Source: Pseudomonas sp.
GTDB lineage: Bacteria; Pseudomonadota; Gammaproteobacteria; Pseudomonadales; Pseudomonadaceae
Direction: 5' to 3'
DNA length: 28,235 bases
NCBI RefSeq assembly: GCF_030147005.1
Contig: NZ_JASLAW010000061.1
Span: forward strand, 1 to 28,235
Positions 23,030 through 28,235 of this stretch are shown here, piece after piece; positions within the stretch are counted from its first letter, which is position 1, and each line of letters begins with the position of its first letter. Position numbers and translations under genes: made by a program. Below the pieces are notes generated by a model. The model was not told the DNA's origin and made no database searches. It saw only the letters and a program-made list of their open reading frames with translations.

Positions 23030-23833
23030 TTAACGGTGCGTGGCAATCCAGATCAACAATCCCGCCTGAAACACGGTAAATGCCACCAGGCAGGTGATGG
23101 TAAAGCGCAGGCCGCTGTCCTCGCGCTTGAACTTGGTGACCTTTTCTTCTTCCTTGCGCAGTTTCACTTCCTGCTCGGCCAGGTTCTGTTCGGCCTGTTG
23201 CAGCATTTGCGCAGCTTCGAGTATTTCCACGAACTGCACTTTTTCGGTGTTCCAACTGTCCAGCACGTTGCTGACCTTTCCCGGCTGTACGTTGCCCTTG
23301 AGGTGTTGCACGTCGGCATAGGCCACATCGAAACCCTGGATGCGCAGAAAGTGATCGCGGCGCAGGCGTGTGGCTTCGTTGAGCGCGTCCTTGTTGGCCA
23401 GGTCCACGCCATCGACGCGGTAGTGTGACCACTTCTTCTTGGCCCACGCGGCGCCCTGGGCGACCAGGAAGCGGCCAAGACCACGGTTGACCGGTTCGAT
23501 CTCCAGGCTGTTGCCCGGGCCGAAGTGCACGCGATGTTTATCGTGATCGACCCAGATATCCAGCTGGTTCTGCTCGCGCCGTACGCGCTGGCCGGGCAAC
23601 TGGATCACCATGCGCAACAGGCTGTGATGCGGGTCGTGGCGCTCGGCGTAGCCCAATTGCACAAACCGCAATGGCCGTACGCCGGTCGCACGGTCCGTGG
23701 CCAGCGGGGCGAGCCGCAGCATCTTGAAATGTTCGGCGTGTACGTCTGCCCACGGTAGCGCCGCTGCGGCGGCGGCCTCGGTTTCAGCCGGGGCGTCGGC
23801 GGTGGATTCTGGGGTTGCTTCAGTGGTTGTCAT
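23030..23833 (-). CDS. Coiled-coil protein with C-terminal membrane anchor, unknown function
   Basis: This 267-aa protein has an Ala/Glu/Thr-rich low-complexity N terminus (residues 1-30) and a globular middle part with VQLGYAERHDPHH-like and PGNSLEIEPVNRGLGRFL segments. A charged coiled coil of about residues 199-238 (AEQNLAEQEVKLRKEEEK) and one membrane helix at about 244-263 followed by a short tail complete it. It is therefore tail-anchored with most of the protein in the cytoplasm. ATG 23833 (MTTTEATPES) has AGGA about 9 nt upstream. The open frame to 23923 is less convincing. It matches a conserved hypothetical gene found between prmB and aroC in Pseudomonas. I know no function for it. 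Confidence 0.8.
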   Translation of the reverse strand: MTTTEATPESTADAPAETEAAAAAALPWADVHAEHFKMLRLAPLATDRATGVRPLRFVQLGYAERHDPHHSLLRMVIQLPGQRVRREQNQLDIWVDHDKHRVHFGPGNSLEIEPVNRGLGRFLVAQGAAWAKKKWSHYRVDGVDLANKDALNEATRLRRDHFLRIQGFDVAYADVQHLKGNVQPGKVSNVLDSWNTEKVQFVEILEAAQMLQQAEQNLAEQEVKLRKEEEKVTKFKREDSGLRFTITCLVAFTVFQAGLLIWIATHR

Positions 23834-23931
23834 GCGGCGCGATCCTGTCCAAGCCTGCGAGCCGACAGCCTTTTTACTGTCGATTCTGGGCTTATCGGCC
23901 GCTTTCTTCAGGACTAGAGGCAAATTGGCGT

Positions 23932-24894
23932 TTAACGGGGTTTAAGTCCGTCAATAAAGCGCACTATCCGCTCGCCCAGTTCGGCGGCGAGGGGCAATTT
24001 CGGGTCGTTGTAGGACGCCAGTTGCTGCTTGACGTTGTTGGGCACGATGCGCATCACATGGTTCATGCCTTCGATTACGGTCAACTGCGCGTCGGGCTTG
24101 GCGTGTTTCAGTTGCTGGGCATCGCCTACGCCGACCTGTATGTCGTTGGTGCCCTGGATGATCAGCGCCGGCATGGTCAAGCGTGCAAAGGCCGCCGACG
24201 GGTCGGCCCGGAACAGGCTGATCAGATAAGGTTGCACGCTGGGTCGGAAAATACCTTCCAGCGGACGCGGCACATCGGCATCCACTTGACCGGCCTTGAG
24301 GTGGTCGAGGATTTCGTTGCTACGCAGTAGCAGGGCGGGGGGCAGGTGGTCGGCCAGTTGCTGGCGAATCACCTGGTCCACCGGGCGGGCACTGCCGGAC
24401 AAGGAAATCACCCCGGCCGGGTTCAATTGCGGCGCGGCGAGGGCGGCGACCAACGCGCCTTCGCTGTGGCCCAGCACAACCAGCGGGCCCATGCGTTTGT
24501 CGGCCTTGAGCAACTTGCCCCAGGCCACGGCATCGGACACATAGGCGTCGAGGGTCAGGTTGCGTTCATCCGGGGTTGCGGCCAGGCTGGCGGCCACGCC
24601 GCGTTTGTCATAGCGCACGCTGGCGATATTGTGCCGGGCCAGTACCCAGGCCAGGCGCTTGAGGCTGTCGTTGCGCGCACCGTCGGCGCTGTTGCCGTTG
24701 CGGTCGGTGGGGCCCGAGCCTGCGATGATCAGCACCACCGGCACGGGTTCGTCGGATTGCGGCAATAGCAGCGAGCCAAACAGCTCACCGCTGCCGGTAT
24801 CCAGGCTGATGGGCCGTTGCAGTACAACAGGGGAGGCGGCCTGGGCCACGGCGGTAAACAAGGTAAGGGTGAACAGCAGAACTCGCAGCATCAT
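23932..24894 (-). CDS. Secreted alpha/beta hydrolase
   Basis: This 320-aa protein has a signal peptide (MMLRVLLFTLTLFTAVAQAA, cleavage near residue 19-20), so it acts in the periplasm or outside the cell. Features are GSGPTDRNGN (about 59-68, oxyanion-hole region), YDKRGV, the nucleophile Ser144 in LGHSEGAL, acid Asp251 in IQGTNDIQV and His279 in EGMNHV. This layout is that of the family often annotated as serine aminopeptidase S33-like hydrolases. Its substrate is unknown. Two adjacent ATGs (24894 and 24891) are possible starts and neither has a clear ribosome site. It diverges from aroC. Confidence 0.9.
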   Translation of the reverse strand: MMLRVLLFTLTLFTAVAQAASPVVLQRPISLDTGSGELFGSLLLPQSDEPVPVVLIIAGSGPTDRNGNSADGARNDSLKRLAWVLARHNIASVRYDKRGVAASLAATPDERNLTLDAYVSDAVAWGKLLKADKRMGPLVVLGHSEGALVAALAAPQLNPAGVISLSGSARPVDQVIRQQLADHLPPALLLRSNEILDHLKAGQVDADVPRPLEGIFRPSVQPYLISLFRADPSAAFARLTMPALIIQGTNDIQVGVGDAQQLKHAKPDAQLTVIEGMNHVMRIVPNNVKQQLASYNDPKLPLAAELGERIVRFIDGLKPR

Positions 24895-24974
24895 CGCGCC
24901 ATCATTGGAGAGGTGCCGGTTGGACCAACGTCTACCGGTAAGGTTTCGAGGATGAACTAGTCGGTTAGCCTGCG

Positions 24975-24980
24975 TATACT
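24975..24980 (+). promoter_or_regulatory. Possible -10 element upstream of aroC
   Basis: TATACT matches the sigma70 -10 consensus at five of six positions and lies about 58 bp before aroC. No good -35 hexamer is present at 16-18 bp, so support is limited. Confidence 0.3.
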
Positions 24981-25037
24981 GCCCGCCTTAAGTTATTACG
25001 GTTGACTTGATTCAACTGATTTCACGGAGCGCCCTGC

Positions 25038-26129
25038 ATGTCCGGCAATACCTTCGGCAAGCTGTTCACTGTCACCACCGCGGGCGAAAGCCATGGTCCG
25101 GCGTTGGTCGCCATTGTCGACGGCTGCCCGCCCGGCCTTGAGCTGTCTGTAGAAGACCTGCAGCGTGATCTGGACCGCCGCAAGCCCGGCACCAGCCGCC
25201 ATACCACCCAGCGCCAGGAACCCGACGAAGTCGAGATCCTCTCCGGTGTGTTCGAAGGCCGCACCACCGGCTGCGCCATCGGCCTGCTGATCCGTAACAC
25301 CGACCAGAAGTCCAAGGACTATTCGGCGATCAAGGACCTGTTCCGCCCGGCCCACGCCGACTACACCTACCATCACAAATACGGCGAACGCGACTACCGT
25401 GGCGGCGGCCGCAGTTCGGCCCGCGAAACCGCGATGCGCGTGGCGGCCGGTGCCATTGCCAAGCAGTACCTGGCGACCCAGGGCATCGTCATTCGTGGCT
25501 ACATGAGCCAGCTCGGCCCGATTGAGATCCCGTTCAAGACCTGGGACAGCGTCGAAGACAACGCCTTCTTCTGCCCCGACCCGGACAAGGTGCCGGAACT
25601 GGAAGCCTACATGGATCAGTTGCGCCGCGATCAGGATTCAGTCGGTGCGAAGATCACCGTCGTGGCCGAGGGCGTGAAGCCGGGCCTGGGCGAGCCGATA
25701 TTCGACCGTATCGACGCCGAACTGGCCCATGCGCTCATGAGCATCAACGCGGTCAAAGGCGTGGAAATCGGCGCCGGTTTCGCCTGTGTGTCCCAGCGCG
25801 GTACCGAGCATCGCGATGAGATGACCCCGCAGGGTTTCCTCAGCAACAACGCCGGCGGCATCCTCGGTGGCATCTCCTCGGGCCAGCCGATCGTTGCGCA
25901 CCTGGCGCTCAAGGCCACGTCGAGCATCACCACGCCGGGCCGCTCGATCGATGTGCACGGCAACCCGGTTGACGTGATCACCAAAGGTCGCCACGACCCG
26001 TGCGTCGGTATCCGCGCCACACCGATTGCCGAGGCGATGATGGCTATCGTGTTGATGGACCACCTGCTGCGCAACCGCGGGCAAAACGCTGACGTGAAGG
26101 TGAGTACGCCGGTACTGGGCCAGCTGTGA
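25038..26129 (+). CDS. aroC: Chorismate synthase
   Basis: This 363-aa protein has the full family length. The N-terminal TTAGESHGPALVAIVDG, HADYTYHHKYGERDYRGGGRSS and the C-terminal RHDPCVGIRATPIAEAM motifs are diagnostic. It is an FMN-dependent enzyme that turns 5-enolpyruvylshikimate 3-phosphate into chorismate, the last common step of aromatic amino acid synthesis. ATG 25038 has GGAG about 9 nt upstream. It is followed after 10 bp by the MFS transporter gene, so the three plus-strand genes to 27827 look co-transcribed. Confidence 0.98.
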   Translation: MSGNTFGKLFTVTTAGESHGPALVAIVDGCPPGLELSVEDLQRDLDRRKPGTSRHTTQRQEPDEVEILSGVFEGRTTGCAIGLLIRNTDQKSKDYSAIKDLFRPAHADYTYHHKYGERDYRGGGRSSARETAMRVAAGAIAKQYLATQGIVIRGYMSQLGPIEIPFKTWDSVEDNAFFCPDPDKVPELEAYMDQLRRDQDSVGAKITVVAEGVKPGLGEPIFDRIDAELAHALMSINAVKGVEIGAGFACVSQRGTEHRDEMTPQGFLSNNAGGILGGISSGQPIVAHLALKATSSITTPGRSIDVHGNPVDVITKGRHDPCVGIRATPIAEAMMAIVLMDHLLRNRGQNADVKVSTPVLGQL

Positions 26130-26139
26130 CGGGCTGACT

Positions 26140-27300
26140 GTGACAGCCCTCCCTTATTGGCGCCTTTCCAGCTTTTATCTCTTCTACTTCGCCCTGCTTG
26201 GGGCGACGGCGCCATTCCTGGCGCTGTATTTCGATCACCTGGGTTTTTCCAGTGCGCGTATCGGCGAGCTGGTGGCCATTCCCATGCTGATGCGGTGCGT
26301 GGCGCCCAACCTGTGGGGCTGGCTGGGCGACTACACCGGCCGACGCCTGGCCATCGTGCGGTTTGGCGCGGTGTGCACGCTGTTGAGTTTTTCGTTGATT
26401 TTCGTCAGCAAGACCTACGCCTGGCTGGCCCTGGTCATGGCCCTGCATGCATTCTTCTGGCACGCGGTGCTGCCGCAGTTCGAAGTCATCACCCTGGCAC
26501 ACCTGCAACAGCAGACATCGCGCTACAGCCAGATACGCTTGTGGGGCTCCATCGGTTTTATCCTCACTGTCGTGATCATGGGCCGCCTTTTTGAATGGCT
26601 GAGCGTGGATATCTACCCGGTCGTGGTCGTGGTGATCATGGCCGGGATCATCGGCGCCAGCCTGTGGGTGCCGAATGCACAGCCCGCCAGCCACGGCACA
26701 CGTCTGGCCGGTGACGGTTTTCTCAGGCAGTTACGCAACCCCGGCGTGCTGGCATTCTATGCCTGCGTGGCGCTGATGCAGATGAGCCATGGCCCGTATT
26801 ACACCTTCCTCACGCTGCACCTTGAACACCTGGGCTACAGCCGTGGCGTGATCGGGCTGTTGTGGGCCCTTGGGGTGGTGGCGGAGGTCTTGATGTTCCT
26901 GGGCATGAGTCGAATCCTGGCGCGCTTTTCAGTGCGCCGGGTGCTGCTGGCCAGTTTTCTGCTGGCGGGGCTGCGGTGGTTACTGCTGGGTGCATTTGCC
27001 GAGTTTTTCTGGGTACTGTTGCTGGCGCAAGTGCTGCATGCCGCCACGTTCGGCAGTTTCCATGCGGCAGCCATCGCCTTCGTGCAGCGCAGTTTCGGCG
27101 ACCGTCAGCAAGGGCAGGGCCAGGCGCTCTACGCCGCATTGGCCGGCACCGGCGGGGCGCTGGGTGCGCTGTATGCCGGTTATAGCTGGAACCTGCTGGG
27201 CCCGACCCTCACGTTCAGTATCGCCAGCATCGCGGCCCTGGCCGCCGCCGTTATCATTGGCCTTCGATTGCAAGAGCCGAACCAAGGAGCCGTGCAATGA
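26140..27300 (+). CDS. MFS transporter (HcaT/MFS_1-like)
   Basis: This 386-aa protein has about 12 membrane helices. The N-terminal LSSFYLFYFALLGATAPFLALYF, the loop GWLGDYTGRRLAIVRFG (motif A-like, about residues 62-78) and a second half with GLLWALGVVAEVLMFLG fit the MFS_1-like/3-phenylpropionate permease group. The substrate is unknown. GTG 26140 is the only in-frame start near the conserved N terminus. It lies in the loop of a small hairpin, GGGCTG/CAGCCC, at 26131-26149 and lacks a strong ribosome site, so translation may depend on coupling from aroC 10 bp upstream. The 3' end overlaps the mtnD-like gene by ATGA. Confidence 0.92.
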   Translation: MTALPYWRLSSFYLFYFALLGATAPFLALYFDHLGFSSARIGELVAIPMLMRCVAPNLWGWLGDYTGRRLAIVRFGAVCTLLSFSLIFVSKTYAWLALVMALHAFFWHAVLPQFEVITLAHLQQQTSRYSQIRLWGSIGFILTVVIMGRLFEWLSVDIYPVVVVVIMAGIIGASLWVPNAQPASHGTRLAGDGFLRQLRNPGVLAFYACVALMQMSHGPYYTFLTLHLEHLGYSRGVIGLLWALGVVAEVLMFLGMSRILARFSVRRVLLASFLLAGLRWLLLGAFAEFFWVLLLAQVLHAATFGSFHAAAIAFVQRSFGDRQQGQGQALYAALAGTGGALGALYAGYSWNLLGPTLTFSIASIAALAAAVIIGLRLQEPNQGAVQ

Positions 27301-27827
27301 GCTACGTCGCTGTCTATGACATCGCTACACCGGGCACCCCGAACAAAGTACTGACCCACTTCGACGATATTCAGTCGACCCTGGCCGAACAGGGCGTGCG
27401 CTTTGAGCGCTGGCAGCCCGCGCCGATCGAGAAGGGCGCCAGCGTGGCGCAAATGATTGCGGCGTATCAGCCGCAGATCGATGCGCTTGGCTACGCGAAT
27501 GTCGAGGTGGTCAGCGTGACCGGTGACCATCCGCACAAAGCCACGTTGCCGGTCGAGTGCGTGAGCGAGCACACCTGCCGCGAAGATCAGGCGCGATTCT
27601 TCATCGCCGGCCAGGGGTTGTGCTCGTTGCGCATTGGCAATTATGTCTACGGGGTGCGGTGTGAAAAGAACGATCTGCTGATCGTACCCGCCGGCACGCC
27701 CCATTGGTTCGACATAGGCGAGAACCCGTATTTTGTAGCGCTGCATTTGTTCAATACCGCAGAGGGATCGGCGCCGACACTGACCGGTAACGACATCGCG
27801 TTCGACGCTGCAAAGCTGGACGACTAA
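27297..27827 (+). CDS. Acireductone dioxygenase-like protein with altered metal site
   Basis: This 176-aa cupin is clearly related to MtnD along its length (NKVLTHFDDIQSTLAEQG, KNDLLIVPAGTPHWFDIGENP, VALHLFN). The family metal ligands H-x-H-x3-E plus a later His read here His92-Thr-Cys94-Arg-Glu-Asp-Gln98 and His136. Two of the four ligands are thus replaced: His by Cys94 (TGC) and Glu by Gln98 (CAG). Normal MtnD uses Fe or Ni to oxidise acireductone in methionine salvage. With these changes, and without mtnB before it or mtnC after it, ordinary salvage activity is doubtful. About four residues are also missing in the IDALGY region compared with P. aeruginosa MtnD as I recall it. The reading frame is intact, so it is probably maintained. 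Confidence 0.86.
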   Translation: MSYVAVYDIATPGTPNKVLTHFDDIQSTLAEQGVRFERWQPAPIEKGASVAQMIAAYQPQIDALGYANVEVVSVTGDHPHKATLPVECVSEHTCREDQARFFIAGQGLCSLRIGNYVYGVRCEKNDLLIVPAGTPHWFDIGENPYFVALHLFNTAEGSAPTLTGNDIAFDAAKLDD

Positions 27828-28034
27828 GCCAAATCTTTTAAATTTTCAACCCCGGCAAGTTGGAAAATGCTGTGGGAAGATGCCTAGATAACTGTAGGGC
27901 TTGGCTGTTTATCCTCGGCCTTGCCCTCTCACTCCGCCGGTTGTGTAACTCTCTCCTTGTTCAATGTTTATGTCGCCTGTCAATAAGAAAAGTCCGAAGG
28001 ATGGCGGCGCGTCACCATAAAAAAGGAGAAGGCA

Positions 28035-28235
28035 ATGAGTCGCCCCGAGGAGTTAGCTCACCCGTTGGAAATTGTTCCGACGGCCATCAGAAGACGCTTG
28101 AGTTTACTTGGCAAGCCCCTGACCAAGACGGAGCTGGAGATACTGCGGTGGGCCTCCGAAGGGAAGACCATTTGGGAGATAAGCAGGATCCGCTGCACCT
28201 CCGAGGCCACGGTCAAATTCCATCTGCGCAATATC
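28035..28235 (+). CDS. LuxR-type HTH regulator, partial at the window edge
   Basis: The visible 67 residues start MSRPEELAHPLEIVPTAIRR and reach the DNA-binding domain by residue 29. LTKTELEILRWASEGKTIWEIS and SEATVKFHLRNI are typical of quorum-sensing-type LuxR proteins such as RhlR. The reading frame is open to the window end. AGGAG about 7 nt before ATG 28035 fixes the start. Because the HTH begins about 28 residues in, there is no room for an N-terminal autoinducer-binding domain. It resembles HTH-only LuxR regulators found beside secondary-metabolite loci. Its target is unknown. The 207-bp upstream region (27828-28034) is gene-free and relatively AT-rich at its start, and probably holds its promoter, although no convincing boxes were found. 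Confidence 0.85.
   Translation, partial: MSRPEELAHPLEIVPTAIRRRLSLLGKPLTKTELEILRWASEGKTIWEISRIRCTSEATVKFHLRNI

Overview
The window looks like the chromosome of a Pseudomonas, most likely of the P. fluorescens complex. It has high GC, Pseudomonas-type REP sequences, and a right half whose gene order (folE, Smr protein, small membrane protein, isochorismatase-like hydrolase, prmB, coiled-coil membrane protein, secreted alpha/beta hydrolase, aroC, MFS transporter, mtnD-like gene) matches, as I recall it, the PA1674-PA1684 neighbourhood of P. aeruginosa. No rRNA, tRNA, insertion sequence, phage gene or CRISPR array was seen.

Region 1 (1 to about 14712, all on the minus strand, continuing past the left edge) is a 16-gene biosynthetic cluster that I cannot match to a known product. 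In transcription order it encodes: ACP1; a fold-type III PLP decarboxylase; an inactive FabH-like protein; a Cys-containing FabH-like synthase; AMP ligase A; ACP2; two DltA-like AMP ligases (B and C); a VOC/glyoxalase-fold protein; an acyl-CoA dehydrogenase; a 159-aa unassigned protein; an alpha/beta hydrolase (thioesterase-like); a stand-alone FabH-like synthase; a second acyl-CoA dehydrogenase; a second inactive FabH-like protein; and a third Cys-containing synthase cut by the window edge. Most junctions overlap or are a few bases apart, so this is one or two translationally coupled operons. The most striking feature is a repeated pair of an inactive FabH-like protein followed at once by an active one, as in the PqsBC heterodimer of quinolone synthesis. 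The proposed working scheme is an inference: a ligase loads an amino or other acid onto an ACP, the decarboxylase may act on the carrier-bound aminoacyl group (BtrK-like), the dehydrogenases desaturate acyl thioesters, paired KAS III enzymes condense or transfer chains, and the hydrolase releases them.

Region 2 (14713-18894) holds a LysR regulator next to a plus-strand operon of a CitMHS-family carboxylate transporter, an AtuA/DUF1446-family protein and a small AtuA-like partner. The last stop codon lies inside an inverted pair of REP sequences.

Region 3 (18895-27827) is conserved housekeeping DNA: glutaredoxin-like protein, folE with a clear intrinsic terminator, Smr protein, small membrane protein, isochorismatase-fold hydrolase, prmB, a coiled-coil membrane protein, a secreted alpha/beta hydrolase, aroC, an MFS transporter and an acireductone-dioxygenase-like gene. 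The last of these has lost two of the four family metal ligands and lacks mtnB and mtnC beside it.

Region 4 (28035 to the right edge) begins a LuxR-type helix-turn-helix gene with no autoinducer domain, which runs out of the window.
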